Below the pieces are notes generated by a model, which worked only from the letters and a program-made list of their open reading frames with translations, was not told where the DNA came from and did no database searches. Position numbers and translations under genes: made by a program. From Gemmatimonadota bacterium (lineage in GTDB: Bacteria > Gemmatimonadota > Gemmatimonadetes > Longimicrobiales > Gaopeijiaceae), in NCBI GenBank assembly GCA_041390125.1, contig JAWKQN010000003.1, forward strand, positions 186,001 through 250,000: 64,000 bases of DNA, read 5' to 3'. Shown piece by piece: positions 36,164-45,268 of the stretch (positions within the stretch are counted from its first letter, which is position 1; every line of letters begins with the position of its first letter).

Positions 36164-37438
36164 ATGAGACGGATCTTCGTGATGGGGCTGGCGCTCTGCG
36201 GCATGCTGCTCCCGCAGCGCGCGGACGCCCAGCTCACGGGCGTGATCAACCGCCTGTTCGACTACGGCGACTGTGGTGTGGCCCTCTGCCTGTCCACGGA
36301 CGCCAGCCCGGGCCACGGCAACCACTTCATCCCGGCGCTGCAGGCCAACGCCAGCAACGTGTTCGACTTCATCGGCGGCTCGATCGCGAACAGCGTGGCC
36401 AGCTTTCCCATCGCCTCGGCGACCAGCGGCGTGACGTTCGAGTTCGACGCGGCCGGGTTGCCCGTGGAGCGTCGCATCTCCGCCGGGCCGGTGTTCGCCG
36501 AACGGGCCCAGACGTTGGGGCGCGGACGGTTGCACGTGGGTGCCAATGTGAGCGGGCTGAGCTTCCGCTCCGTGCGCGGCGTCGACATGAGCGACCTCGA
36601 GTTCACCTTCACGCACACGCCCGGGGCGGACGACGTCGTGGGGGACATCCAGTTCGAGAACGATCTGATCGTCGTGCAGGCGGAACTGGAGCTCGACCTG
36701 TACGCCGCCAACTTCTTCGCCAGCTACGGCGTGACGGACAACATCGACGTGTCCGTGTCCGTGCCGTTCCTGCACGCCAGCCTGTGGGGCCAGACCTTCG
36801 CGCAGGTCCAGGTCTTCGGGAATCCGGCGCAGCCCGCGCACAACTTCGGCACCACCGATCCGCGGCTGGACGCGACGTCCGAAGCCTCCGGGTCGGCCAG
36901 CGGCATCGGCGACGTGGCTGCGCGGGTGAAGATGAACGTCTTCCGTGACCAGTTGCGCGGCGCGGCCGTGCTCGCCGAGGTCCGCCTGCCGACCGGGAGC
37001 GAGGAGGACTTCCTCGGCGCGGGCGAGACGCAGATCCGTCTGATGGGAATCGCGTCGGCCCGCTACGGCAACTTCACCCCGCACGTCAACGCGGGCTTCT
37101 GGATGTGGCCCGGGAGCGAACAGGGCAACTCGGTGCTCGCCACGGTCGGCTTCGACCAGCTCGTGACGCCGTCGGTGACCTTCTCCGGCGACATCATCTC
37201 ACGCATCCAGGTCGGGGACGGGCTGAGCGTTCCGGCGCCCGTCGAGGTGGTGGGCCGTGGCTTCGTGAACCCGACCAACATCCCGGCCATGAAGGACCAC
37301 CAGGTCGACGCCGCCGTTGGACTGAAGTTCGCGCCGCTGCCCTTCCTGAACCTCGCGGCCAACGTGCTCGTGCCGCTGAACCAGGGCGGCATGCGGCCCT
37401 CCGCGGCCTGGACGCTCGGCCTCGAGTACCACCGCTAG
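36164..37438 (+). CDS. Outer-membrane beta-barrel protein
   Basis: 424 residues. A signal peptide (MGLALCGMLLPQRADA) is followed by regular alternating strands, e.g. LELDLYAANFFASYGVTDN, IDVSVSVPFLHASLW, ARVKMNVF and AAVLAEVRLPTGSEEDF, and a C-terminal strand ending in an aromatic-basic pattern (WTLGLEYHR). The style resembles the 'transporter'/MetA-pathway-like porin families with the GDV..R.K and LPTG..EDFLG blocks. Substrate is unknown. It is encoded divergently from the FHA/M15 gene and followed 19 bases later by a lipoprotein gene. It could be an outer-membrane partner of the injection locus, but this is only positional. GGAGTGGAGACG precedes the ATG. Confidence 0.7.
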   Translation: MRRIFVMGLALCGMLLPQRADAQLTGVINRLFDYGDCGVALCLSTDASPGHGNHFIPALQANASNVFDFIGGSIANSVASFPIASATSGVTFEFDAAGLPVERRISAGPVFAERAQTLGRGRLHVGANVSGLSFRSVRGVDMSDLEFTFTHTPGADDVVGDIQFENDLIVVQAELELDLYAANFFASYGVTDNIDVSVSVPFLHASLWGQTFAQVQVFGNPAQPAHNFGTTDPRLDATSEASGSASGIGDVAARVKMNVFRDQLRGAAVLAEVRLPTGSEEDFLGAGETQIRLMGIASARYGNFTPHVNAGFWMWPGSEQGNSVLATVGFDQLVTPSVTFSGDIISRIQVGDGLSVPAPVEVVGRGFVNPTNIPAMKDHQVDAAVGLKFAPLPFLNLAANVLVPLNQGGMRPSAAWTLGLEYHR

Positions 37439-37457
37439 CCTCACCGGAGCCCTCGTC

Positions 37458-39323
37458 ATGCGCCTACGCCACTGGATCGCAGCCGGCCTGCTGGGCCTCG
37501 GGATCGTCGCGTGTGACGGCGGCACCGAGCCCGACCCGGAGCTGAGGATCACCCCGAGCCCGGCGGAGGTCGGGGAAGGGGAGACGCTGCTGCTGCAGGC
37601 ACAGGGCGCCACGTCGCAGGTGACGTGGTCGTCCGCCGATCCGGACATCGCCCGCATCTCCAACACGGGCGTGGTCACCGGCGTGCGGGTGGGCTCCACG
37701 ACGGTGAGGGCGTCGGCCGGGCGCCAGCAGGCCCAGACCCCGGTCACCGTGACCCTGCCTCCGCTCCTGGGATTCAGCGTCCCCGCGGTCTACTTCACCG
37801 TGGAGCAGGGAAGCGCGGCGCCGGGCCCGCAGACGGTGCGCATCGAGAACCAGGGTCTGCAACCGCTCACCGGCCTCACGGCCGGCGCGCCCGTCTACGG
37901 CGGGTCCGCGAGCGGCTGGATCACGCGTGCCGAGCTGTCCGGCACGACCGCGCCCACGGTCCTCAACGTCGCCGTGGATCCCGCGGGTCTGGCTCCCGGG
38001 ACGTATCAGGCGAGCGTGCCCGTCTCCGGCTCGGCCGTCAACGCGCCGCAGTCGCTCGTCGTGGTGCTCGACGTCGTGGACAACCCCGTGCTCGCCGCGA
38101 CCCCCGCGCGGGTCGACCTGTTCGCGCCCGCGAACCAGATCCCCGCGCCCGTGAGCGTCGACATCACCACGTCGACGCCGGGCAACGTCGGCGACCTGAC
38201 GCTGGGCGTGTCCTACTCGGGCTCGGAGCAGATCTGGATGGATGTCCGCCTGGTGGGCACCCGCACCCCGGCCACGCTCGAGATGGAGGTGACGCGGGCG
38301 CTGCCCCAGGGCACGCACCGGGCGTCGATCACCGTGGCGTCGCGCTTCCCGGGCGCACGCGCGGTCACCGTCCCGGTCGCGCTCGAGGTGGGACCCGGGC
38401 CTTCGATCGGGCTGTCCGCGAGCGCGGTCTCCATGTCCGCCGTCGTCGGGACCCCGACCATCGCCACCCGCACCGTGTCCGTCACCAACGCGGGCGCGCA
38501 GACACTGGACGGGCTGGTGGCCGCCATCGACTACGGAACCGGACCGTCGGGCTGGCTCCAGGCCGTGATGGGGAACACCGCGCCCACCACGCTCGCGCTC
38601 GCCGCCACACCGGGCACGCTGGCCGTGGGCACCTATACCGCCACGGTGCAGGTCTCCTCGCCGGTGGCGGCCAACTCCCCGCGCTCGGTGGCCGTCACCT
38701 TCGCGGTCACTCCGGTCAACCCACCCGTGGTGCAGCTCAGCACCAGCGCGGTGTCGTTCGCGGCCCCCGCGGGCGGGTCGCCCTCCGCGCAGGCCGTGTC
38801 CATCACGAACGGGGGCGGCGGCACGTTGGACGGCCTGTCCGCACAGGTGGCCTACCAGAACGGATCGGGCTGGCTGTCCGCATCGCTGGGGAGCACCACC
38901 GCACCCGCCGTCCTCACCTTGAACGCCAGCACGGGCGGGCTGTCCGTCGGCGTCTGGCGCGCCACCGTCACCGTGGCCTCCACCTCACCGGGCGCGCAGG
39001 CGCGCACGGTGTCGGTGACCCTCACGGTGGTGCCGTCCTTCGCGACCGACATCTATCCACGGCTCAACGCGCAGTGCACGGGCTGCCACTACAACGGGGG
39101 CACCCTTCCGAACTTCGGAGCCGGCGCCGCCACGGCGCGCACGCAGCTGCTCACCATGTCCAGCTTCGGCGCCGCGTGGGTGGTCTCGGGCGATCCCAAC
39201 GCAGGGCGCCTGGTCTGCCGCATCAAGGGGACGTGCACCTCGGGCTCGTCCACCGACATGACCATGCCCGCGCTGGACGTGGAGCGCATCCAGCAGTGGA
39301 TCGCCGGAGGCACGCCGCCATGA
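37458..39323 (+). CDS. Lipoprotein with Ig-like/BACON-like repeats and a C-terminal cytochrome c domain
   Basis: 621 residues. A lipobox at Cys19 (LGIVAC) is followed by a Big_2-type domain (~28-100; WSSADPDIARISNTGVVTGV). About four ~100-residue beta-sandwich repeats follow, each with a FSVPAVYFTVEQG-like opening, a SGW(I/L) segment, TTAPTVLNV-like and GTYTATVQVSS-like strands. The last ~95 residues hold one c-type haem site (CTGCH, near 540), a later Met (DMTMPA) as possible axial ligand, and a WIAGGTPP ending typical of small cytochrome c domains. Electron transfer at the cell surface is possible. Link to the injection system is positional only. Confidence 0.75.
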   Translation: MRLRHWIAAGLLGLGIVACDGGTEPDPELRITPSPAEVGEGETLLLQAQGATSQVTWSSADPDIARISNTGVVTGVRVGSTTVRASAGRQQAQTPVTVTLPPLLGFSVPAVYFTVEQGSAAPGPQTVRIENQGLQPLTGLTAGAPVYGGSASGWITRAELSGTTAPTVLNVAVDPAGLAPGTYQASVPVSGSAVNAPQSLVVVLDVVDNPVLAATPARVDLFAPANQIPAPVSVDITTSTPGNVGDLTLGVSYSGSEQIWMDVRLVGTRTPATLEMEVTRALPQGTHRASITVASRFPGARAVTVPVALEVGPGPSIGLSASAVSMSAVVGTPTIATRTVSVTNAGAQTLDGLVAAIDYGTGPSGWLQAVMGNTAPTTLALAATPGTLAVGTYTATVQVSSPVAANSPRSVAVTFAVTPVNPPVVQLSTSAVSFAAPAGGSPSAQAVSITNGGGGTLDGLSAQVAYQNGSGWLSASLGSTTAPAVLTLNASTGGLSVGVWRATVTVASTSPGAQARTVSVTLTVVPSFATDIYPRLNAQCTGCHYNGGTLPNFGAGAATARTQLLTMSSFGAAWVVSGDPNAGRLVCRIKGTCTSGSSTDMTMPALDVERIQQWIAGGTPP

Positions 39324-39352
39324 GCGGGCGGGCCTCCCGGCGCCGGACGGGA

Positions 39353-40930
39353 TCAGCGGGGGTCGAGTCGGAGGAGCAACCAGCCCTGCGGCCCACCGCG
39401 CAGGAATGCGCGCAGCGGGATGGGCTGCCCGGGCGGAGCGCCGTTGGGATCGGTGTAGCGCAGCGACAGCAGGACGTCGACCTCGGCCCGCTCCCCGTCG
39501 GGTCCCATGGCGGGCTCGCCCTCCGTGGTGAGCTGCACGCGCAGGTCGCTGAAGCGGCCGGTCTCGAACTGGCGGAAGAACGGCACCCACTTCTGCTCCT
39601 CCGACGCCGGGATGCCGAAGAACGCCGCCCGCAGCCGCTCCACGTCGTGCGATTCCAGCGCCGCGCGGTAGCGCTCCAGGACGGCCTGGATGGCTTCGCG
39701 GGGGCTCGCCGCGGCCGCCGTCGCGGGCTGGGGCTCGGGAGCCGCGGCCGCGGGCTCGGTGCGGGTCTCCGGCTCGACCGGTGCCTCCTCGAGCCTACGG
39801 AACGTGGGCGTCCAGCGCTCCACGCCGCCCGCCCGGACCGTGTAGGAGGCGGTCGTGGGGAAGTAGCCCGGCGCGGAGATGGCCAGGGTGTACGTGCCGG
39901 GGGCGCGTTCGATGCGCCGCCCGCCCACCACCCGTCCGTCGACGGTGATGCGGGCGTCGGGCGGGAGATCGCCCTCGATCACGACGGCACCGGTCGCGGG
40001 TGGCTGCGGCCGGGGCGCCGGGGTCTCCGCGACGGTCGGCGCGGGCACCGGGACGGAGTCGGCAGCCGCCGTGTCCACGGTCGCCGGCTGGGCCGCGGGG
40101 GCCAGGGTGGGCACGCTGTCGCGCGGGGCCACCGCCACCGGCGGCAGGGGCTCGGCCTCGGCGCCGCCGCGCCCGCCGCCCAGGAGCAACCAGGCTCCCG
40201 CACCCACCACACCCACCGCCAGCAGGCCCAGCCACAGGCCCCGGCCGCCGCCGGACGGGGCTGCGAGCGGGGCGGCGCGGGACGGCGCGTCCCAGGGCGT
40301 CTCCGGCGGTTGGTAGTCCGTCGGCGGAGCGCCCAGGGTGTCCGATTCGATCCCGGGCTCGGGCTCCGGCTCCGGGTCCAGCTCCACCGCCGCGGGCGCG
40401 GGCGGGACCGCGGCCGCGGGACGGTCCTCGCGCCACAGCAGCGCCAGGTGCAGCTCGTCGTCGTCGGCGGGCGTCAGCACGTACGCCAGCACCCCCCGCT
40501 CGGCATCCTCCGCGAAGAAGACGGCGCCCTCGGGCTCGGCCGGCAGGCTGCCCAGGAGCGTCAGGCCCTCGGGCAGCGCCGCCCGCACGTCTTCCTCGAC
40601 GCGGCCGATCGTGAGGCCCAGCGTGGCCGGATCGGTCCCGAAGGTGCCCGCGCCGCAGTCGGGGCAGGGCTGGCCCCAGGCGCGACCGGGATCGCCGCAG
40701 GTGGGGCAGAGCACCGGCGCGCCCGGCACCCGGCCGTCCAGGCGATCGGCGACGCTCAGGATCTGCTCGTCGCCCTCGTCCTCCTCCAGGAGGAGCACCG
40801 TCAGACGGCCCGACCCGCTCTCCGAGGCCAGGAACGCGGTACGCCGCTCGTCGTGCCCCAGCTCGGCCAGGAGGCGGTAGCGGCCCTCGGTGGCCTGTCG
40901 AATGGCTTCGATCAGCGTGTCGTCGATCAC
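39353..40930 (-). CDS. Membrane protein: kinase-N-lobe-like segment, zinc ribbon, PEGA and NTF2-like domains
   Basis: 525 residues from the GTG at 40930; the frame continues upstream but the extra residues are low-complexity. Residues ~12-50 (GRYRLLAELGHDERRTAFLA then TVLLLEED) look like a kinase N-lobe without a usable Gly-loop or VAIK Lys and with no C-lobe. A zinc ribbon (CPTC ... CPDC) follows near 75-92. After an acidic linker a membrane helix lies near 222-245 (LWLGLLAVGVVGAGAWLLL). A PEGA domain (VVIEGDLPPDARITVDGRVV, RAPGTYTLAISAPGY) lies near 320-385, and the C-terminus (~410-525) resembles NTF2/SnoaL. Probably an envelope regulator derived from a PEGA-kinase. Confidence 0.65.
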   Translation of the reverse strand: MIDDTLIEAIRQATEGRYRLLAELGHDERRTAFLASESGSGRLTVLLLEEDEGDEQILSVADRLDGRVPGAPVLCPTCGDPGRAWGQPCPDCGAGTFGTDPATLGLTIGRVEEDVRAALPEGLTLLGSLPAEPEGAVFFAEDAERGVLAYVLTPADDDELHLALLWREDRPAAAVPPAPAAVELDPEPEPEPGIESDTLGAPPTDYQPPETPWDAPSRAAPLAAPSGGGRGLWLGLLAVGVVGAGAWLLLGGGRGGAEAEPLPPVAVAPRDSVPTLAPAAQPATVDTAAADSVPVPAPTVAETPAPRPQPPATGAVVIEGDLPPDARITVDGRVVGGRRIERAPGTYTLAISAPGYFPTTASYTVRAGGVERWTPTFRRLEEAPVEPETRTEPAAAAPEPQPATAAAASPREAIQAVLERYRAALESHDVERLRAAFFGIPASEEQKWVPFFRQFETGRFSDLRVQLTTEGEPAMGPDGERAEVDVLLSLRYTDPNGAPPGQPIPLRAFLRGGPQGWLLLRLDPR

Positions 40931-41103
40931 GTCCGCGTTCCGTCCGCCCCGTCCCGGGTTCTCCGCCGGCCCGTCGGCCGCGCGCGGCCCCGGGATCCTT
41001 CGTCGGTGGCCCAATATGGGCGACCGGCGTCGATCGGGGAAAGCGCGTCGGCGCCCCTGCGCGGGCGCGCCCTTCCATTCCCCCGCACGGGAGATGCCTC
41101 CTG

Positions 41104-41562
41104 ATGGACTCCATCCTGTCGGTCCGTACCCGTCCACCTGCGCCGGAGGCGCCGGCTGCGCGGCCGTTGCCGCTTCCCTCGGGGAGGGCCGTGGCCTGCT
41201 CGGTCGAAGACGGCCTCGAGCAGGTCTCGCTGCTCGGGCCCACGGGTGAGCTGGAGGTACGGGTCACGTTCACGGAGCGCGGGCCGGTGCTGCACGTGCG
41301 CGCCGTGGACCTGGTGCTGGAAGCGCGCGACGAGGTGGCCATCCGCTGCGGTCGCCTGCGGGTGGAGACGGCCGGGGACCTGGAGCAGCACTGCGGAGGC
41401 GCGCTGCGGCAGACGGTGGGAGGCGATGCCCATCTGCACGTCGCCGGCGACCTGCGGACCGAGGCCGATGCGGTGGAGACCCACGCGCGTCTGGGCGATG
41501 TGCGCCTCAAGGCCAACGACGACGTTCGCCTCAATGGCGAGCGCATCAAGCTCAACACCTGA
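41104..41562 (+). CDS. DUF3540-like spike-associated protein
   Basis: 152 residues. A Pro-rich start is followed by an OB-like strand pair and then a gp5-needle-like repeat: VLEARDEVAIRCGRLRVE, TAGDLEQHCGG, GGDAHLHVAGDL and a terminal RLNGERIKLN. This pattern fits DUF3540, which co-occurs with DUF2169 and PAAR-type genes in T6SS clusters and resembles the VgrG needle. A CCTCCTG just before the ATG is not a Shine-Dalgarno; GGGAGATG lies further up. It is the first gene of a five-gene cassette, 7 bases before the first DUF2169 gene. Confidence 0.7.
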   Translation: MDSILSVRTRPPAPEAPAARPLPLPSGRAVACSVEDGLEQVSLLGPTGELEVRVTFTERGPVLHVRAVDLVLEARDEVAIRCGRLRVETAGDLEQHCGGALRQTVGGDAHLHVAGDLRTEADAVETHARLGDVRLKANDDVRLNGERIKLNT

Positions 41563-41569
41563 GCCGACC

Positions 41570-42577
41570 ATGGAGCTCGTGAATCCGACCGGGTGGAACG
41601 CGGGGTGGCTGTCGACCACGTTGGACGACGAGCACCTCCTGGGCGCGGTGATCGTCCGGCCCGCGTTCCGTCTGGAGGGCGAGTCGCTCCAGGCCGGGGA
41701 TGCACCGGTGTGGCCGATCGAGCCCGGGGGGAGCCGCACCGGGCTCGGCACCTTCGGGGCCGACCTGCCGTTCCTGAACGGCGGTGTGGACGTCCTCGTG
41801 GTGGGGGACGCCGTGCCCCCGGGCGGCGTCGCGCGCCCCGAGATGGAGGTGCGCCTGGACCTGGGCGGACGCTTCGCGCGGCGGCTGCACGTGCTGGGCG
41901 ACCGTCACTGGATCCGCGCAGCGGGTACGCTGCAGCCCTCCGCGCCCGCGCCCTTCACCGCGCTGCCGCTGGAGTGGGGGCGCGCCTACGGCGGCCGAGC
42001 GGCGCACCCGCTGGGCGAGCAGGTCTTCCCCGCCAATCCGGGCGGCCGCGGCTTCCACCTGGACGAAGCGGAGGCCGAAGGCGGGCCGCTTCCCAACATC
42101 GAGGACCCGGAGCGGCGCATCACCCGCTGGGACGACCGTCCCGAGCCGGTGGGCTGGGCACCCTATCCGGCCGACGGCGCGCTGCGCCCGCTGCACGCCG
42201 CACGGGTCGAGGGCGAGGGCGCGTCGGCCCGCTACCGCGGCGTGGCGCCCACGTTCTTCAACCAGGCCGCACCGCGGATGATCCTGCCCGCGGCCGAGGC
42301 ACCGCAGCCGGGCGAGATCGTGGAGGTGATCGGCATGCGCGCCGACGGCCGCTTCCGCTGCGCGCTTCCCGACCTGGCCTTCCACGTGGACGTGGCGCTC
42401 GGCGATCGGCGGTACCGCTTTCCGGCCCACCTGGACCAGCTGCTCCTCGCGCCGACGCTCGGCGCGCTCGTGCTCTCCTACCGCGCCGTCTTCCGCTACC
42501 GCATGGTGCCGCGCGAACGTCGCAGCGTCACGCTCGTACAGGCGCATGATGCCCCCCGGACCGGAGCCGCCGCATGA
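41570..42577 (+). CDS. DUF2169-family T6SS adaptor-like protein 1
   Basis: 335 residues. DUF2169 hallmarks include the N-terminal NPTGWNAGWLSTTLDDEHLL, WGRAYGGRAAHPLGE, FPANPGGRGFHL, NIEDPERRITRWDDRPEPVG (marking an inner spacer) and PTFFNQAAPRMILP. This subgroup is distinct from the two later DUF2169 proteins. DUF2169 proteins co-occur with VgrG/PAAR-type spike tips and are thought to aid cargo loading. The ATG is 8 bases after the DUF3540 stop; its own stop overlaps the next gene (ATGA). Confidence 0.82.
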   Translation: MELVNPTGWNAGWLSTTLDDEHLLGAVIVRPAFRLEGESLQAGDAPVWPIEPGGSRTGLGTFGADLPFLNGGVDVLVVGDAVPPGGVARPEMEVRLDLGGRFARRLHVLGDRHWIRAAGTLQPSAPAPFTALPLEWGRAYGGRAAHPLGEQVFPANPGGRGFHLDEAEAEGGPLPNIEDPERRITRWDDRPEPVGWAPYPADGALRPLHAARVEGEGASARYRGVAPTFFNQAAPRMILPAAEAPQPGEIVEVIGMRADGRFRCALPDLAFHVDVALGDRRYRFPAHLDQLLLAPTLGALVLSYRAVFRYRMVPRERRSVTLVQAHDAPRTGAAA

Positions 42578-43809
42578 TCGCCTCCGAGTTGCGCGACGCC
42601 CCCCTGCCCGAGCTGCCCCCCGGGTACGAGCTGCTGGAGCCCGCGCCCGAGCGCAAAGGCCAGTGGAGCGGGCCCGACGGGGTGCGCGTGGGCGTGCTGC
42701 TCAAGCGCACGTACGAAGACGACGGTCGCGGCGGCCTGACGCTGGCCGACGCCCCGGTCCCGCTCTTCGACGCGCCGTTCCCGTGGAGCGAGTCCGCCTC
42801 GGGCGAGGACCCGCCGCCTGCGAGCGACGAGGACACCCTCGCGCTGCGTCCGGGCACCGACGTGGTGGTGCAGGGAAGCGCCTATGCTCCGGGCGGTCGC
42901 GCCCGCGAAGGATGGGTGCGCTTCGAGGGCGCGGGCCTCAAGCGCGAGATCCGGGTCTTCGGCGATCGGCGTCTCGAGCGTACGCCCGGCGGCGCCTGGC
43001 GCATCGCGGAGCCGGCCGGGTTCACATCCATCCCGCTCCGCTACGACCGCGCGTACGGAGGACACGACGCGCGCGCGTTGGCGCGCCACGGCGACCCCCA
43101 GGCCGAGCTGATGGAGCTGATCGATCCCGAGCTCGCGTCGGGGCCGGGCCTGTACCACTACCCGCGCAATCCCGCCGGCACGGGCTACGTCGTCGACGCG
43201 GACGACGAAACGCTCGCGGAGCTCCGCCTGCCCAACTTCGAGTTCCCGTTCGATCCGCTCACGGTGGAGCGGCTCGTGGCCGGCCGGGTGGAGCGCTGGA
43301 TTCGCCGGCCCCTGCCCGCCGCCCTCGACTGGGTGGGCTCGGCCTGGTTCCCCCGCGTCGCCTACCTGGGGATCCGCCGGCCGCACGACCTGGGAGACGC
43401 CCCTCCGGCGGAGGTGCTCGGTCGGTGGGCTGCCCCCGACCTCATGCAGATCGAATCCCCGCTCAAGTCGGGGCGTCCGCCCCGTCTGGAGTTCCACCAG
43501 GGCGCCTCACCGGGGATGACGCTCGCGCGTCTGCGCCCCGATGCCGCCTTCCGCATCGAGGGCATGAGCGCCGATGGCGGCGTGCACACGGTACGCCTCC
43601 CGGGGGAGTGGCCGGAGGTGGAGCTCCGCACGGGTCCCGAGACGCTGAAGGCGGCACCCCATCTCAACTCCGTGTGCATGGACCGTGAGGCCGGAACGCT
43701 GATGCTGGTATGGTGCGCCACGGCGCGTGTCGAGCGCCCGCTCTCGCCCGTCGAGATCGCGGGCATGGAGACCATCGTGACCTGGCGATCCGCGGATCGC
43801 TGGGGCTGA
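42574..43809 (+). CDS. DUF2169-family T6SS adaptor-like protein 2
   Basis: 411 residues. It carries VLLKRTYE, ALRPGTDVVVQGSAY, PLRYDRAYGGHDARALAR, YHYPRNPAGTGYVV, RLPNFEFPFDPLT and FHQGASPGMTLARLR. All these blocks recur in the third DUF2169 gene (45265), so the pair are paralogues flanking the PAAR-like gene. The N-terminal 30 residues (LPELPPGYELLEPAPERKGQ) are not shared. Likely role is chaperone/adaptor for the PAAR-like tip. ATGA coupling to the preceding gene. Confidence 0.82.
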   Translation: MIASELRDAPLPELPPGYELLEPAPERKGQWSGPDGVRVGVLLKRTYEDDGRGGLTLADAPVPLFDAPFPWSESASGEDPPPASDEDTLALRPGTDVVVQGSAYAPGGRAREGWVRFEGAGLKREIRVFGDRRLERTPGGAWRIAEPAGFTSIPLRYDRAYGGHDARALARHGDPQAELMELIDPELASGPGLYHYPRNPAGTGYVVDADDETLAELRLPNFEFPFDPLTVERLVAGRVERWIRRPLPAALDWVGSAWFPRVAYLGIRRPHDLGDAPPAEVLGRWAAPDLMQIESPLKSGRPPRLEFHQGASPGMTLARLRPDAAFRIEGMSADGGVHTVRLPGEWPEVELRTGPETLKAAPHLNSVCMDREAGTLMLVWCATARVERPLSPVEIAGMETIVTWRSADRWG

Positions 43810-43825
43810 GGACAGGAGCGGGTCG

Positions 43826-45268
43826 ATGGCGTCGGTGATGAACTGCAATGCACACCTGATCGTGCACCCGTTCGTGGGTCTGTCCTTCCACACCGGCTAC
43901 GGGCCGCCCTACATGGCACCGGTCCCCTACACGCCGGCCATCTCGTTCAGCGTGCTGATCGGCTCCCGCCTGCAGGCGCTGCCGTCCTGGGACGTCCAGG
44001 GCCCGGCCGGGCTGCCGTTGCTCGGCCGCGAGAACGACTCGGGGCTCGTGGTCCCCCATGTGCACATCGGGCCCCAGTTCGACTGGTTCCAGCTCCTGTC
44101 CACCCTGTTCGGCGGGTCGGAGGTGTTCATGGGGGCCGGGTCGGTCCAGATCCCCGTGGACGACCTGTTCGCGCGGCTGCCCGGGTTCGCGGGCGACCTC
44201 CTGGGGGACGAGGAGACGGCGGTAGGCAGCTGTCTCTTCCCGGGCCCGATCAGCCTGAACGTGGGCTGCTCCGATCCCATCGACCTCCCGTTGGACCTGG
44301 TGATCGCGCCCAACACGATCCTCGTCGGCATCTCGCTCGCCGACATCCTGTACGCCATCGTGATGTTCGCCGTGAGCGCGTTCCTCTCGGTGCTCGGCGG
44401 CGCGCTGGCGGACGAGGCCGGCGAGCGCATCGCGCGACGGCTGGTCAAGAAGACGGCCGAGGAGGCGGCGCAGGAAGGGCTCTCCAAGGCGGCGAAGCGC
44501 CAGGCGCGCGACTGGGGGGCCGATGCCCTGGAGCGTGCGACCCGGAGCGCGCGTCGGGAGATGATCCGCCAGGGGATCGAAGGCGTCTCCGCCGGCGTGG
44601 TCAACTTCGTCGAGGACACGATCGCGGATGCGGTCGTGCGCGAGAAGACGCTGAAGCCGGGGGTGGACCGCGTCGCGGGGGAGCCCGCGCCTGCGACGTC
44701 CTCGCGCGGCGCGCGGGCGACGTCGACCGAGCCCGCCTCGGCCCGCCGGGCGGCGGGTCCGCGCTCGGCCGCCGACGCGGCGGGCCCGCGCGACGTCGCC
44801 GCCTCCGGCGGGGGACCCGGCGATCCCGCCGCCTCCACCGTGGCCGACCGCAGCGGGCTGCCGGGCGCACCTTCGCAGCCGGGCCGACCGACCCTCCCCT
44901 CGAGGCCATCCGTCCCGACGAGCGGATCGACGCCCGGGCGCATCGACGCGCTCGGCGGCGACCTGGGCGGCGGAGCGCCGGAGGCGGTCCACGCGCGTTT
45001 CGCCGACGCGACCGCGCCCGATGCCGCTGCCCGCCTGCGCGAACGACGCGCTGCGCTCGACGCCTGGGGAGCGGCGCAGCCGCCGGAAGCCATCGTGACG
45101 CTCGCGCAGGACACGCTGTCCGGGTTCTTCCCGCGCGAGATGGTGGAGAGCCGGTGGAGCGAGCTCGCGGAGCTGCGCAGCACCATGCTCGCCGACCTCA
45201 CCGGAGTGGGGGTCGCGCCGAGCGACAACTTCTGGGGAGGCGTCTGGCAGCCCCACTCGGCCGAGTGA
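43826..45268 (+). CDS. PAAR-like spike-tip protein with C-terminal extension, candidate effector
   Basis: 480 residues. The N-terminal ~130 residues have a PAAR-like/DUF4150-like layout with repeated His-rich turns (CNAHLIVHP, FHTGYGPPY, VVPHVHIGPQ). A second beta region follows, then a hydrophobic segment near 170-195 (LADILYAIVMFAVSAFLSVL) and a basic amphipathic helix region. An Ala/Pro/Ser linker spans ~285-380, and a ~95-residue C-terminal helical domain ends in WGGVWQPHSAE. The linker and tail look like an effector module, but no known catalytic motif is visible. It is flanked by DUF2169 paralogues and overlaps the third (GTGA). Confidence 0.6.
   Translation: MASVMNCNAHLIVHPFVGLSFHTGYGPPYMAPVPYTPAISFSVLIGSRLQALPSWDVQGPAGLPLLGRENDSGLVVPHVHIGPQFDWFQLLSTLFGGSEVFMGAGSVQIPVDDLFARLPGFAGDLLGDEETAVGSCLFPGPISLNVGCSDPIDLPLDLVIAPNTILVGISLADILYAIVMFAVSAFLSVLGGALADEAGERIARRLVKKTAEEAAQEGLSKAAKRQARDWGADALERATRSARREMIRQGIEGVSAGVVNFVEDTIADAVVREKTLKPGVDRVAGEPAPATSSRGARATSTEPASARRAAGPRSAADAAGPRDVAASGGGPGDPAASTVADRSGLPGAPSQPGRPTLPSRPSVPTSGSTPGRIDALGGDLGGGAPEAVHARFADATAPDAAARLRERRAALDAWGAAQPPEAIVTLAQDTLSGFFPREMVESRWSELAELRSTMLADLTGVGVAPSDNFWGGVWQPHSAE

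Noticed and set aside
37458..39323. Repeat lipoprotein as a T6SS effector
   Set aside because: It has a lipoprotein signal peptide and a haem domain, which do not fit one-step injection cargo.
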